64,000 nt of DNA from Pseudomonas putida (GTDB lineage: Bacteria > Pseudomonadota > Gammaproteobacteria > Pseudomonadales > Pseudomonadaceae): contig NZ_CP029693.1 in NCBI RefSeq assembly GCF_003228315.1, positions 1,364,001-1,428,000 on the forward strand. Direction: 5' to 3'. The notes beneath the pieces are model-generated. The model was not told where the DNA came from. It did no database searches and saw nothing but the letters and a program-made list of their open reading frames with translations. This document shows, in pieces, positions 40,736 through 50,902 of this stretch (within the stretch, counting starts at the first letter, position 1; the number at the start of each line of letters is the position of its first letter). Position numbers and translations under genes: made by a program.

Positions 40736-41932
40736 ATGACCCAATCCCGCTGGCTCCGTAACGTACGCCCCTACGGCGCCCCCGCCGAAGACCTGCTGAT
40801 CGAAAACGGCCGCTTCACCCAGCGCCGCCCGGCCTCGAGCAGCGAACTGCTGGCCACCGACATCGACGGCCAGAACCAGCTGCTCACCGCCGCCCTGGTG
40901 GAAAGCCACGTGCACCTGGACAAAACCCTGTACGGCCAACCCTGGCGCCCGAACAGCGCAGGTCCGACCCTCAAGGACTACATCGCCAACGAGCGCCGTG
41001 TACTGCGCGAAGTCGAAGCACCCATTGCGCAACGCGCCGGCGCCCTGCTGGAAAACTGCATCGCCCGTGGCTCGCTGATCATGCGCTGCCACGTCGACAT
41101 CGACCCGGAGTTCGGCCTGCGCCATGTCCAGGCCATGCAGCAACTGCGTGAAAAATACCGCGACCTGATCGACCTGCAACTGGTGGTGTTCCCGCAAACC
41201 GGCCTGATCAGCCGCCCCGGCACCGCCAAGCTGATGCGCGAAGCCATGACCCTGGGCGTGGAAAACGTCGGCGGCCTCGACCCTTGCGGCATCGACAACG
41301 ACCCCATCGCACAACTGGATTTCGTCTTCGAACTGGCCAGTGAATTCGACCGTGGCGTGGACATCCACCTGCATGACAAGGGCGAACTGGGCCTGTGGCA
41401 GATCAAGCTGATCGCCGACTACACCGAGCGTTTCAGCCTGCAGAACCGCGTGATGATCAGCCATGCCTACTGCCTGGGCATGCTGCCGTGGAGCCAGGTC
41501 AAACCCGTGGCCGAGCGTCTGGCCGCGCAGGGGATTTCCCTGATGAGTTCGGCGCCGGCCGATACCGCCGTGCCGCCGTTCCTGGCCTTGCGCGAAACCG
41601 GCGTGAACGTCTGCCTGGGTTCGGATGGCATTCGCGATGCCTGGTCGCCCATGGGCAACGGCGACATGCTGGAGCGAGCGATGTTGCTGGCGTTCCGTTT
41701 CGATCTGAGCAAGGACGAAGAACTGGCGGCGGCGTTCGAGGCGGCCACCGTCAATGGCGCGCGGGCGCTCGGGGTTGAAAGTCACACGCTTCAGATCGGG
41801 CAGCCGGCTGACTTCCTGTTGATGCCGGTGCAAACCCTGGGTGAAGCCGTGGTATCGCGACCCGTGCGTCAGGTGTATCGCGGCGGGCAGTTGATCGCTT
41901 CCGGTGGTCGTTTGCTGGAAAGCCGTTTGTGA
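40736..41932 (+). CDS. Cytosine-deaminase-like amidohydrolase
   Basis: A 398-residue TIM-barrel metallohydrolase. Metal ligands can be read as H58 and H60 (VESHVHLDK), the HLHD motif of DIHLHDKG, H of ISHAYCLG and the aspartate of GSDGIRD. Compared with cytosine deaminase, the Glu of HxxE is Asp here, so it may hydrolyse an amide or ring rather than deaminate cytosine. GAGGT lies six bases before the ATG. It overlaps the next amidohydrolase by four bases. Confidence 0.85.
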   Translation: MTQSRWLRNVRPYGAPAEDLLIENGRFTQRRPASSSELLATDIDGQNQLLTAALVESHVHLDKTLYGQPWRPNSAGPTLKDYIANERRVLREVEAPIAQRAGALLENCIARGSLIMRCHVDIDPEFGLRHVQAMQQLREKYRDLIDLQLVVFPQTGLISRPGTAKLMREAMTLGVENVGGLDPCGIDNDPIAQLDFVFELASEFDRGVDIHLHDKGELGLWQIKLIADYTERFSLQNRVMISHAYCLGMLPWSQVKPVAERLAAQGISLMSSAPADTAVPPFLALRETGVNVCLGSDGIRDAWSPMGNGDMLERAMLLAFRFDLSKDEELAAAFEAATVNGARALGVESHTLQIGQPADFLLMPVQTLGEAVVSRPVRQVYRGGQLIASGGRLLESRL

Positions 41933-43431
41933 ATCGCATGCCTGTAAAAAGAGTGGGCCTGAAAGCAAGCTGCGTGGTCGGCTTCGACGGCACGCAACAC
42001 GTGCTCTGGCGCAACGGCGAAGTGGTCTTCGAAGGCTCGCGCATTGTCTTCGTCGGCCGCGATTATCCGGGGCCAGTGGATCAGTGGATCGACTATGGCA
42101 ACGCGCTGATCGGTCCCGGCTTCATCGATCTGGATGCCTTGGGCGACCTCGACTCCACGGTGTTGACCCTGGACAACGGCGACGAGCGCGAGATGGGTCG
42201 CATGTGGTCGGCGGAGTATCTGGCGCGCGGACCACGGGAAAGCTACAGCGCCGATGAAGAAGTTTTCAAATACCGCTACGCCTTCACGCAACTGATCCGC
42301 AACGGCATCACCACCGCCATGCCGATCACCTCGATGTACTACCGCGAGTGGGCCGAAACCTACGACGAGTTCGCCGCCGTGGCGGGCGTCGCGAATGAGC
42401 TGGGACTGCGCACCTACCTCGGCCCCTGCTACATGAGCGGCATGAGTTACTGGCAGGCCGACGGCACGCTGGCCCACCACTGGGACGAAGCCCGGGGCCT
42501 GGCGGGACTCGATGCGGCCGAGCGATTCTTCAAGGATTTCGACGGCGCCAACAACGGCCTGATTCGCGGCGCGCTGCTGCCCGATCGTATCCAGACCTGC
42601 ACCCCGGCGCTGTTGCAGCGCACTGCCGCACTGAGTCGCGAACTCAATGCACCGGTGCGCTTGCATTGTTGCCAGGGCTTAAGCGAAGTAGCGATGGTCG
42701 AGCAACTGCGCGGCACGTCACCGCTGGGCTGGTTGCAGCAACTCGACCTGTTGACCCCGCGCAGCCTGCTGCCCCACGGCATCTACACCCGTGGCGATGA
42801 CGACTTGCAGCGAGTGGTGGACGGTGGCGCGAGCCTGGTGCATTGCCCGGTGGTGTTCGCCCGGGATGGCGAGGCGCTGAATTCCTTCGGTCGTTATCGG
42901 GCTAAGGGCATCAACTTCGCCTTGGGCACCGACACCTGGCCAGCGGACCTGCTGGACAACATGCGCCAGGGTTTGAACATTGCCCGCTTGATGGAGGGCG
43001 GCAACTCACTGACCAGTGCGTTGGACATGTACAACGCCGCCACTCTGGGCGGTGCCAAGGCCTTGGGTCGCGACGATATCGGTCGTCTGGCGCCGGGGGC
43101 CAAGGCCGACATCACCGTCTTCAGCCTGCGCGGCCTGCATCTGGGGCCGCTGTTCGATCCCCTGAAAAACCTGATGCTGGCCGGTCGCGGTGACGACTGC
43201 ATCGCCAGCTACATCGACGGCCGCTGCGTGATGCAGGACGGTCAGGTCAAGGGTGTCGACTATCCCGCCCTGCAACGCCAGGCCCAACGCCAATTCGAAA
43301 AACTGATGCGCAGTCACAGCGATCGGGCCTTCGGCCAACCGGACTGGAAATCCCTGTTCCAGCCGGCCATCCCGTTCGCCGACGACGACAGCGCACAGGT
43401 GCCCGTGAGCACCATTGATCCCCTTATCTAG
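41929..43431 (+). CDS. Amidohydrolase (chlorohydrolase-like) with altered metal motif
   Basis: A 500-residue amidohydrolase-superfamily protein of the chlorohydrolase/ATZ-TRZ-like group. GFIDLDALGDLDST occupies the place of the usual HxH after the first strand, so the first two metal histidines are absent; later motifs VRLHCCQG, LLPHGIY and GTDTWPADLLDN remain. GTG at 41929 with GGAAAG upstream overlaps the previous stop (GTGA); ATG at 41938 is an alternative. It probably acts on a nitrogen compound delivered by the ABC system. Activity is uncertain. Confidence 0.8.
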   Translation: MNRMPVKRVGLKASCVVGFDGTQHVLWRNGEVVFEGSRIVFVGRDYPGPVDQWIDYGNALIGPGFIDLDALGDLDSTVLTLDNGDEREMGRMWSAEYLARGPRESYSADEEVFKYRYAFTQLIRNGITTAMPITSMYYREWAETYDEFAAVAGVANELGLRTYLGPCYMSGMSYWQADGTLAHHWDEARGLAGLDAAERFFKDFDGANNGLIRGALLPDRIQTCTPALLQRTAALSRELNAPVRLHCCQGLSEVAMVEQLRGTSPLGWLQQLDLLTPRSLLPHGIYTRGDDDLQRVVDGGASLVHCPVVFARDGEALNSFGRYRAKGINFALGTDTWPADLLDNMRQGLNIARLMEGGNSLTSALDMYNAATLGGAKALGRDDIGRLAPGAKADITVFSLRGLHLGPLFDPLKNLMLAGRGDDCIASYIDGRCVMQDGQVKGVDYPALQRQAQRQFEKLMRSHSDRAFGQPDWKSLFQPAIPFADDDSAQVPVSTIDPLI

Positions 43432-43443
43432 AGCCTTCTGCCT

Positions 43444-44100
43444 ATGCAAAGCTTCGACTTCAGCCAGCTGAACCCACGGGAAAAATACAAGATCCTGATC
43501 GGCAGCGTGGTGCCGCGACCGATTGCCCTGGTGACCACCGTCGACGGCGAAGGCCGGGTCAACGCCGCGCCGTTCAGCTTTTTCAACGCGCTGTCCGCCG
43601 ACCCGCCGATCCTCGCGCTGGGCGTGGAAAACTACGGCGACCTCAGCCCCAAGGACACCACGCGCAACATCCAGCTCAATCAGGAATTCACCGTCAACAT
43701 CGTCAGCGATGCCCTGGTCGAAGCCATGAACGTCTGCGCCGTGCCCTTCGCCCCCGGCTTCGATGAACTGACCGCCGCCGGCCTCACCGCCATCGCCGGC
43801 ACCACGGTCAAATGCCCACGCATTGGCGAAGCCCCGGTGGCACTGGAATGCCGGCGGATGATGGCGCTGAACATCGGCCAGTCGCGGGAGATCATTTTCG
43901 GTGAAGTGCTGATGGCCCATGTGCGGGACGAACTGATCGACCCGGAAACTTTGTACATCGATCAGTTGGGGCTGGATGCGATCGGGCGCATGGGTGGCCA
44001 CGGCTACGCGCGCACCCGGGACTACTTCGACCTGCCGACCCGCTCATTGCAAGCGTGGACAGAGGCGCCGGGAGGTGGAGAGCGGTTCTGGCCGAAATGA
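43444..44100 (+). CDS. Flavin reductase-like (DIM6/NTAB) protein
   Basis: A 218-residue FMN-binding split-barrel protein of the flavin reductase-like family (IGSVVPRPIALVTTVDGEG and NAAPFSFFNALSADPP at the N-terminus). Such proteins reduce FMN for partner monooxygenases or act as oxidoreductases in their own right. It begins 12 bases after the amidohydrolase stop, so it is part of the operon. No partner monooxygenase lies in the window. The ribosome site is weak. Confidence 0.85.
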   Translation: MQSFDFSQLNPREKYKILIGSVVPRPIALVTTVDGEGRVNAAPFSFFNALSADPPILALGVENYGDLSPKDTTRNIQLNQEFTVNIVSDALVEAMNVCAVPFAPGFDELTAAGLTAIAGTTVKCPRIGEAPVALECRRMMALNIGQSREIIFGEVLMAHVRDELIDPETLYIDQLGLDAIGRMGGHGYARTRDYFDLPTRSLQAWTEAPGGGERFWPK

Positions 44101-44113
44101 TCTGCAAACGCCC

Positions 44114-44216
44114 CCTGTAGGAGCGAGCATGCTCGCGATGGAAGACAGCGCACCGCGGAGTGTCAGGCTGCCAGCGTCATCGTTGACCGCCATCGCGAGC
44201 AGGCTCGCTCCTACAG
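44114..44216. repeat. REP pair (mixed core)
   Basis: Left arm has the GAGCATGCTC core, right arm the GAGCAGGCTC core, about 50 bases apart, at the end of the catabolic operon. Confidence 0.85.
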
Positions 44217-44235
44217 AAGGGAGCGAGCATCAATC

Positions 44236-44895
44236 TCAATCAGTGCCGTACTTCGGCGACCGTGGCCCATACAGCAAGCCTGCCGGCTGCCCGGCCGACA
44301 GCAAGCGATTGCTCGCCACGCCGGCAATCGGGTAACCGGCATCGTTGGCGCTGTTGATGATCTGCTTCACCGCCGCACTGATCAGCATGCCGACCAGACC
44401 GCCACCGCTGTTGTTGCCACCCTCTTCGCTCGACGCCCGCGCCGAGCCGGTCCACAGGGTGGTGCCGGTTTTCAGGTCGACCAGTTTGGCGCTGGCTGTC
44501 ACCGCGGTTTCGCTGCTGATCACCATGTAGCGCGTACCGTACTCACTCACCGTGATGTACAGCGCGGCGTCGGCGCCGAAGATTTCCTGCAGTTTTTTGG
44601 TCGGTGCCTGATGAATATCATCCGGCGTGGTCAGGCCGTTCTGGCGGAAGGTTTCATCGACCAGGGTGATCGGCAGCACGTAGTAGCCAGCCTCGGCCAG
44701 CGGCATCGTCACTTGCGACAACAGGCTGTAGGAGGCCTTGACGTCCGGCGACGTGTTCAGCGGCGGCAACACCAGAATGGACTTCGGCCGCGCTTGCTTG
44801 TACGCCGAATAGTCCACGGTCTTGGGCGCGACACAGCCACCAAGGAGGGTCAAAGCCAGGGCGCTGGCCAACAGCTTCAGGGCGCGCGGGATCAT
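44236..44895 (-). CDS. DUF799 lipoprotein
   Basis: A 219-residue lipoprotein with lipobox LLGGC (Cys at residue 21) followed by VAPKTVDYSAYKQ, the start of the DUF799 (GNA1162-like) domain. Related proteins accompany CsgG-like proteins and are thought to form an outer-membrane-associated complex. It overlaps the DUF4810 gene by four bases. Third gene of a three-gene operon. Confidence 0.88.
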   Translation of the reverse strand: MIPRALKLLASALALTLLGGCVAPKTVDYSAYKQARPKSILVLPPLNTSPDVKASYSLLSQVTMPLAEAGYYVLPITLVDETFRQNGLTTPDDIHQAPTKKLQEIFGADAALYITVSEYGTRYMVISSETAVTASAKLVDLKTGTTLWTGSARASSEEGGNNSGGGLVGMLISAAVKQIINSANDAGYPIAGVASNRLLSAGQPAGLLYGPRSPKYGTD

Positions 44896-45260
44896 TTGAC
44901 GTCTCCTGTCTTCGCGTTTTTAAGCAGAAAATCCATGTACGGGCCGGACTCGGGAAACAGGGTTTTCTCGGTGCGCAGTTCCTGCACCATCTGATCGTCC
45001 TTACCCATGCTCAGGTACAACAACCCCAGATGCGCGTGATACCCCGGCGGCACGTTCTTGCCGGTGGAACGGATCTTTTGCAGATCACGTTCCAGCACTT
45101 CGGCCTGGGCCTCTTTCGGCGTTTCGCTTTTGAAGTACTCGTAAACCTGGGGTTGATAGTCTTCCCACTGGTACAAGGTTTTCGGGCTGCTGCAACCAGC
45201 CAGCAAGGCGCTGGCGGCCAGGGTCAAGGCCAGTAACGACCGCGACAGGGACAGATTCAT
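44892..45260 (-). CDS. DUF4810 lipoprotein
   Basis: A 122-residue lipoprotein with lipobox LLAGC (Cys at residue 23) and DUF4810 core (TLYQWEDYQPQVYEYFK; PPGYHAHLGLLYLSMGK). The second half looks like a short TPR-type helical hairpin. The ATG at 45260 has AGGAGC upstream; a longer frame to 45314 is rejected. Lies 31 bases after the CsgG stop. Confidence 0.88.
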   Translation of the reverse strand: MNLSLSRSLLALTLAASALLAGCSSPKTLYQWEDYQPQVYEYFKSETPKEAQAEVLERDLQKIRSTGKNVPPGYHAHLGLLYLSMGKDDQMVQELRTEKTLFPESGPYMDFLLKNAKTGDVK

Positions 45261-45291
45261 GGGTTGATGCTCCTTGCGATGTGGGTATCGA

Positions 45292-45972
45292 TCAGTTGCC
45301 CGGTTTCCATACACCGGTGTTCATGCCATCGACCAGGCGATTGATCGCCTCGCGCATGGCCAGGTCCAGGACCTTGCCGTTGAGGGTCGAGTCGTAGGCG
45401 GCAGTGCCACCGAAGCCGATGATTTCGCGGTTGGACAAGGCGTACTCACCGGCGCCCTGGGTCGAATACACCACTTCGGAAGTGCTGATGTTGACGATGT
45501 TCAGGTTGACCTTGGCGTAGGCGACCTGGGTCTTGCCACGGCCGAGAATGCCGAACAATTGATGGTCGCCGGTTTCCTTGCGGCCGAACTCGGTGACATC
45601 GCCGGTCACCACATAGTCGGCACCCTTGAGACGCTGGGCCTGGCCCTTGATCGCCGCTTCCTGCTGGATCTCGCCCATGTTGTCGCGATCGAGCACCGAG
45701 AAGCGGTTGGTCTGCTGCAGGTGAGTGATCAGGATGGTCTTGGCCTGACCGCCTAGGCGGTCGACGCCATCGGAGAAGATCCCGCGCATGTAGCTGGAGC
45801 GGTTATCGAACTTGCCCACGGCCATGGGAATGCGGGTACCGGCCCAGGTCTGGCTGGCACTTTCGACCTTGGCCACCGGCAGCGCACGGGAGCTTTCCGT
45901 CGCACAACCGGCCAGCGTGCCCAGCACGGCCATCGCGACGCCCGAGACCAACATCCGAGAGATCATTCTCAC
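45292..45972 (-). CDS. CsgG-family lipoprotein
   Basis: A 226-residue lipoprotein, lipobox LAGC near residue 21, with a CsgG domain (RIPMAVGKFDNRSSYMRG; FSVLDRDNMGEIQQEAAIKGQ). CsgG of the curli system forms a secretion pore in the outer membrane, but no curli subunit genes lie here. GTG at 45972 has AAGGA seven bases upstream; ATG at 45966 is the alternative. First gene of the CsgG-DUF4810-DUF799 operon. Confidence 0.85.
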   Translation of the reverse strand: MRMISRMLVSGVAMAVLGTLAGCATESSRALPVAKVESASQTWAGTRIPMAVGKFDNRSSYMRGIFSDGVDRLGGQAKTILITHLQQTNRFSVLDRDNMGEIQQEAAIKGQAQRLKGADYVVTGDVTEFGRKETGDHQLFGILGRGKTQVAYAKVNLNIVNISTSEVVYSTQGAGEYALSNREIIGFGGTAAYDSTLNGKVLDLAMREAINRLVDGMNTGVWKPGN

Positions 45973-46150
45973 TAAACATTCCTTCTGAAAAAAACGATGT
46001 ATCCCGGCGCGGCAACGCAATGGGGATTGGAAACGGGCGGCATTATGCCAAAGTGCCATCACTGATGACAGGACTAAATTGTTTTTTGACGCCAGGGATC
46101 TGGCCCACAGGGTTTTGTGTTGATTACATGATTTGTGCTCGACACAAAAA

Positions 46151-46243
46151 ACTGTGGGAGCGAGCCTGCTCGCGATAGCGGCTTGTCAGTCACATAGGTT
46201 GTTGGATGTGCCGACGCCTTCGCGAGCAGGCTCGCTCCCACAG
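46151..46243. repeat. REP pair, tandem copy 1
   Basis: Facing copies ACTGTGGGAGCGAGCCTGCT and complement, inside the first unit. Confidence 0.85.
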
Positions 46244-46284
46244 TGTCTTGTGTTGATTGCACGATTTGAGAACGACACAAAAAA

Positions 46285-46377
46285 CCTGTGGGAGCGAGCC
46301 TGCTCGCGATAGCGGTGTGTCAGTCACATAGTTGTTGGATGTGCCGACGCTATCGCGAGCAGGCTCGCTCCTACAGG
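46285..46377. repeat. REP pair, tandem copy 2
   Basis: Facing copies CCTGTGGGAGCGAGCCTGCT and complement, inside the second unit. Confidence 0.85.
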
Positions 46378-46405
46378 TTTTGTGTGTTTCAGGGCGGGAG
46401 CGGGA

Positions 46406-49400
46406 TCAATGGAAATCCCGGCTGCGCACGGAAATGCCGTCGAGCAGAGGACTGAGATCGCTCAAACGTCCGGCGATCAGGTGGCGCACTTCGCCCTCCT
46501 TTTCCCAGCGCCCGTCGACCTTGAGCAGTTGTGAGCCCACCAGTACCCGGCGCTGGCGGTCGGCCAGGTCGCGCCAGACCACCACGTTGACGTTGCCGAA
46601 CTCGTCTTCGAGGGTGACGAAGGTCACGCCGCTGGCGGTGCCCGGCCGTTGCCGCCCGGTGACCAGCCCGGCGACGCTCACCGGGCGGCCGTGTTCGACG
46701 TCCAGCAATTCTTTGGAACTGCGGCAACGCCGGGCTTTCAATTCAGCGCGCAGCAAGGCCAGCGGATGCGGCCCGAGGGTGGTGCCAACGCTGGCGTAAT
46801 CGGCACGCAGGTCTTCGCCGACCGTGGGCCTTGGCAACTCGATGGTCACTTCCTCCTGCCGGGGCAACCCGGCAAACAGCCCGAGCTGTTTCTCCACCCC
46901 CGCCACTTCCCAGCGCGCACGATGGCGGTCACCGGCCAGGCCGCGCAAGGCACCGGCATCGGCCAGTTGCTCCTGGGCACGGGCGTCCAGCCGCGCCCGT
47001 TCGCCCAGGTCGGCGATGTCGGCAAACGCGCCCTTGCCCCGCGCCGCCTCGATACGCCGGGCGTCGTCTTCGCGAAAGCCCTTGATCATGCGCAACCCCA
47101 TGCGAATCGCCGGTTGCGCACCGGCAATCGGCTCCAGGCTGCAATCCCAGTCACTGGCGCGCACGTCCACCGGACGAATCTGCAAATGATGTCGGCGCGC
47201 GTCCTGCAGGATCTGGTCCGGGCTGTAGAAACCCATGGGCCAGCTGTTGATCAGCGCACAGGCGAACGCCGCCGGCTCGTGGCACTTGAGCCAGCAACTG
47301 GCGTAGGTCAGCAAGGCGAAACTGGCGGCGTGGGACTCGGGAAAGCCATAGCTGCCAAAGCCCTTGATCTGTTCGAAGATCTGCGCGGCGAACTCGGCGC
47401 TGTAGCCGTTTTTCTTCATGCCGGCGGCCAGTCGCTCCTTGTGCGGTTCGAGCCCGCCGTGGCGTTTCCAGGCGGCCATGGAACGGCGCAACTGATCGGC
47501 CTCGCCGGGGCTGTAGTCGGCGGCGACGATGGCGATCTGCATCACCTGTTCCTGGAACAGTGGTACGCCGAGGGTTCTTTCCAGTACCACCTTGAGTTCC
47601 GGCGACGGATAACTCTCCGGCTCCTCCTTGTTTCGCCGCCGCAAATAGGGATGCACCATGCCGCCCTGAATCGGCCCCGGTCGGACGATGGCCACTTCGA
47701 TCACCAGATCGTAGAAGGTCCGAGGCTTGAGCCGGGGTAGCATCGACATCTGCGCCCGCGACTCGATCTGGAACACGCCGATGGTGTCGGCGCGGCTGAT
47801 CATGTCGTAAGTGGGCCGGTCCTCAGGCGGAATAGTCGCCAGGCTCAGGTTCAGATTGCGATGACGGCGCAACAGATCGAAACAGCGACGGATCGCGCTG
47901 AGCATGCCTAACGCCAGGATATCCACCTTGAGCAGTCCGACCGCGTCGAGGTCGTCCTTGTCCCACTGAATGATCGTACGGTCAGCCATGGCGGCGTTTT
48001 CCACCGGCACCAAGGTGTCCAGCGGCTGCTCGGAAATCACGAAGCCACCGGGGTGCTGGGACAGGTGCCGGGGGAAACCGATCAGTTGCCCGGTGAGGCT
48101 CAGTACTCGTCGCAGCACCGGGCTTTCGGGGTCGAAACCGCCCTCCAGCAAGCGATCCACGGGTGGGGTTTCATCGCTCCAGTGACCGCAGCAATCGGCC
48201 AGGGCATTGATCTGATCCGGTGGCAGGCCCAGCGCCTTGGCCACATCGCGTACCGCGCCGGCGGCGTGGTATGTGCTGACGACCGCGGTCAACGCGGCGC
48301 GACCCCGGCCATAACGGCGAAAGACGTATTGCAGGACTTCTTCACGGCGTTCGTGCTCGAAATCCACGTCGATATCCGGCGGTTCCTTGCGTTCCTTCGA
48401 CATGAAGCGCTCGAACAACAGCGTCGTGCGATCAGGGTCGATCTCGGTAATCCCCAGGGCGTAGCAGACCGCCGAGTTGGCTGCCGAGCCACGCCCCTGA
48501 CAGAGGATTTGCTGTTTACGGGCAAAGCTCACCACGTCATGCACGGTGAGGAAGTAACTTTCATAGCCGAGTTCGGCAATCAGCTTCAGCTCCTTGTTGA
48601 TCTGCCTCAACACCTTTATCGGAGCCCCTTTCTTCCAGCGCCACGCAATGCCCTCCTTGGCCAGTTTTCGTAGCCAGGAACTGGCCGAATGCCCCTCGGG
48701 TACTAGCTCTTTCGGATACTGATAACGCAACTGGCCGAGGTCGAAGGTGCAGCGCCGAGCAATGACCAGGGTCTCGTCGAGCAAGGCTGGCGGATAGAGT
48801 TCGCGCAGCACGTCGAGGCTGCGCAAATGCCGTTCGCCATTGGGATGCAGGCGCAAGCCGGCATCGGCCACCGGCAGGTGATGACGGATCGCGGTCATGG
48901 TGTCCTGCAAGGCGCGGCGACCGCGCGCGTGCATGTGCACATCGCCGCTGGCCACCGCCGGGATACCCAGTTCCCTGGCCAGCGCCAGCAGATCGTGCAG
49001 GCGCCGGGTGTCGTCCTGGCCGCGATGCAGCTGCACCGCCAGCCACAGGCGTTCGGCGAACACCTGCTGCAGCCAGCGGCCCGGCTCGACGTCATCCACC
49101 GCGTCCGGCACCCACAGCGCCAGCAACCCCGGCAGCGCTTCGCTGAAGTCCTCGCGCAGGATCTGATACTGGCCTTTCTGCGTGCGACGACGGGCCCGGG
49201 TGATCAGCCGGCACAGGGTCTGGTAACCCTCAATGTTCTCCACCAGCAGCACCAGCTTCGGGCCGTTCTCGATGCGGATCTCGCTGCCGATGATCAGCGG
49301 CAGCTCCACGGACTTCGCCGCCTGCCAGGCGCGGACGATCCCGGCCAGGGTGCATTCGTCGGTGATCGCCAGGGCCTGATAGCCCTGTTTTCTGGCCCGT

Positions 49401-49483
49401 TGAAACAGCTCAAGGGCACTGGAGGCACCGCGCTGGAAACTGAAATTCGACAGGCAGTGCAGTTCGGCATAGCCGGCGCTCAT
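46406..49483 (-). CDS. dnaE2: DnaE2 error-prone DNA polymerase
   Basis: A 1025-residue C-family polymerase (ImuC). An N-terminal PHP domain ([18 protein letters not shown]) precedes the palm with the catalytic aspartates of [12 protein letters not shown] and a C-terminal OB-fold ([19 protein letters not shown]). It lacks the clamp-binding and tau-binding ends of DnaE1. Performs damage-induced mutagenic translesion synthesis together with ImuA and ImuB. ATG at 49483 overlaps the imuB stop by 4 bases. SOS-controlled through lexA2. Confidence 0.95.
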   Translation of the reverse strand: MSAGYAELHCLSNFSFQRGASSALELFQRARKQGYQALAITDECTLAGIVRAWQAAKSVELPLIIGSEIRIENGPKLVLLVENIEGYQTLCRLITRARRRTQKGQYQILREDFSEALPGLLALWVPDAVDDVEPGRWLQQVFAERLWLAVQLHRGQDDTRRLHDLLALARELGIPAVASGDVHMHARGRRALQDTMTAIRHHLPVADAGLRLHPNGERHLRSLDVLRELYPPALLDETLVIARRCTFDLGQLRYQYPKELVPEGHSASSWLRKLAKEGIAWRWKKGAPIKVLRQINKELKLIAELGYESYFLTVHDVVSFARKQQILCQGRGSAANSAVCYALGITEIDPDRTTLLFERFMSKERKEPPDIDVDFEHERREEVLQYVFRRYGRGRAALTAVVSTYHAAGAVRDVAKALGLPPDQINALADCCGHWSDETPPVDRLLEGGFDPESPVLRRVLSLTGQLIGFPRHLSQHPGGFVISEQPLDTLVPVENAAMADRTIIQWDKDDLDAVGLLKVDILALGMLSAIRRCFDLLRRHRNLNLSLATIPPEDRPTYDMISRADTIGVFQIESRAQMSMLPRLKPRTFYDLVIEVAIVRPGPIQGGMVHPYLRRRNKEEPESYPSPELKVVLERTLGVPLFQEQVMQIAIVAADYSPGEADQLRRSMAAWKRHGGLEPHKERLAAGMKKNGYSAEFAAQIFEQIKGFGSYGFPESHAASFALLTYASCWLKCHEPAAFACALINSWPMGFYSPDQILQDARRHHLQIRPVDVRASDWDCSLEPIAGAQPAIRMGLRMIKGFREDDARRIEAARGKGAFADIADLGERARLDARAQEQLADAGALRGLAGDRHRARWEVAGVEKQLGLFAGLPRQEEVTIELPRPTVGEDLRADYASVGTTLGPHPLALLRAELKARRCRSSKELLDVEHGRPVSVAGLVTGRQRPGTASGVTFVTLEDEFGNVNVVVWRDLADRQRRVLVGSQLLKVDGRWEKEGEVRHLIAGRLSDLSPLLDGISVRSRDFH

Positions 49484-50895
49484 GCGAACCAGCCCTGCAA
49501 CCACAAGGGGCCGTCCTCGCCGACCGCACGCCAGGCCCAGCCCTGCTGGCCGCTACGGGTTTCGATCAGGTAGTAATCGCGGCGCACGTCGCCGCCGTCC
49601 CACCAGCCGGACTCGATGCGCTCCGGTCCCATCAGGATGCGTGTGGAGTGTTCGTGCACCGCCAGCGGTTCGGTCAGCAGCCAGCCCGGTCGCTTCACCC
49701 CCGGCAATGGCCCGCAGGGCTGGCTGTCGGCACGGGCCTGCCAGGCGCATTCGGGGCGGTGATCGGCCTGAAAGCGCAGGCCCTGCACCGCCTCATCCCC
49801 CAGCCGCGCGCGCAGGCGTTCGCGCAGTTGCTCCCAGGGCAAGGTTTGTTGCGGGCGGTCGTCGAACAGTTCCTGACGCTGGGGCACGAAGGCTGGCAGG
49901 TCTTCGGCGCACAGGCGAAAGCCGCGCACCGGCGCCTCGACCTGGACTTGCTCCAGCCGCCCACGGGCCAGCTCGAACAGCATGGCCGGATCGCGCTCGG
50001 CGCTGAGCAGGCCGACCTTGATCAGGGTGTCCGGGAGCCCCGCATGTTCCAGATGCAGATCGAAGCGCTGCACCCCGCTGTCGCGCCCGCAGAGGAACGC
50101 CGACAGGTCGCCGGTCAGCCGGCGCAACGGAAACAGCAGCGCCTGATGGGATTGCACGTCGTAATTGAGTTCGATGCGCACATCGAAGCGATCCGGCGGC
50201 AGATAGAACGCCAGCGCCAGCCGCCGGGTGCCGAGCAAGGTGTCCAGATGCTTGAGCACCTGGGCCTCGAAACGCCGGGCCAGGCTCTGCCGGGGCAACG
50301 CCTGCACCTGGCTCAAGGTACGCAGCCCCATGCGCGACAAGGCCGTGGCGACGTTGGCCTCAAGCCCGATCCGGTCCACGGGCAACTGCCCCAGGTGGTA
50401 CTGCAAGGCGTGATCGTCGGGCACCACCAGACCGTCATAGGCATTGGCCAGGATCCGTGCGGCGACCGGGTTCGGCGCGGCGACGATGCGGTGTCGAAAA
50501 CCCAGTTCGCCCAGTTCGCGGCGCAGGCGTGTTTCCAACTGCGCCCAGTCGCCGAACAGGCCCAGGCTGGACTCGATCTCGAACACCACCGCGCGGGGGT
50601 AATGCACGCTGACCTGAGCACTGAAACGGTAGGCCCAGGCCGCCAGAAACTGCTGCCAATGCTCGATCTCGGCCGCGTCGTATTCCGCCGTGGCGAAGCC
50701 TTTGCTCAACGCCTGGGCCGCCGTCATCGACTGGCCGGGGCGCAGACCCAGCTCCCGCGCCGAGGCGTTGACCGCCTGCAACACCCGGCGCTGCGCCGGG
50801 CCGGTCAGCAGCGCCAGCGGCTCATCGGGGTCGGTACGCTGACGCAGGACCGCGTCCAGCGCCAATTGCGGGAACACAATGCACACCCAGCGCAT
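49480..50895 (-). CDS. imuB: ImuB, Y-family polymerase-like hub protein
   Basis: A 471-residue Y-family-like protein. Its N-terminus ([17 protein letters not shown]) lacks the first catalytic Asp of true Y-polymerases, as in other ImuB proteins that act as adaptors between the sliding clamp, ImuA and DnaE2. The stretch QQTLPWEQL near residue 378 is a candidate clamp-binding site by eye. The frame continues to 51192 but that overlaps imuA; the ATG at 50895 is the family start. Seven bases after imuA, 4-base overlap with dnaE2. Confidence 0.93.
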   Translation of the reverse strand: MRWVCIVFPQLALDAVLRQRTDPDEPLALLTGPAQRRVLQAVNASARELGLRPGQSMTAAQALSKGFATAEYDAAEIEHWQQFLAAWAYRFSAQVSVHYPRAVVFEIESSLGLFGDWAQLETRLRRELGELGFRHRIVAAPNPVAARILANAYDGLVVPDDHALQYHLGQLPVDRIGLEANVATALSRMGLRTLSQVQALPRQSLARRFEAQVLKHLDTLLGTRRLALAFYLPPDRFDVRIELNYDVQSHQALLFPLRRLTGDLSAFLCGRDSGVQRFDLHLEHAGLPDTLIKVGLLSAERDPAMLFELARGRLEQVQVEAPVRGFRLCAEDLPAFVPQRQELFDDRPQQTLPWEQLRERLRARLGDEAVQGLRFQADHRPECAWQARADSQPCGPLPGVKRPGWLLTEPLAVHEHSTRILMGPERIESGWWDGGDVRRDYYLIETRSGQQGWAWRAVGEDGPLWLQGWFA

Positions 50896-50902
50896 GGCAA
50901 CC

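Larger units (their letters stand above)
46115..46386. repeat. Two tandem copies of a 133-base REP-containing unit
   Basis: TTGTGTTGATT begins at 46115 and again at 46248. Each unit holds a complete facing REP pair plus near-identical flanks (ACACAAAAAA before, GTTGGATGTGCCGACG within). The right end resumes a third copy (TTTTGTGTGTTT). This fills the 430-base gap between the csgG-like gene and dnaE2. Confidence 0.85.

Noticed and set aside
41929..43431. Pseudogene reading of the second amidohydrolase because of the missing HxH
   Set aside because: The frame is intact over 500 codons, overlaps its neighbour properly and keeps the remaining motifs, so a divergent enzyme is more likely than a decayed one.
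46115..46386. Tandem repeat as possible CRISPR array
   Set aside because: Only two units, each containing inverted REP pairs, with similar rather than unique spacers and no cas genes.
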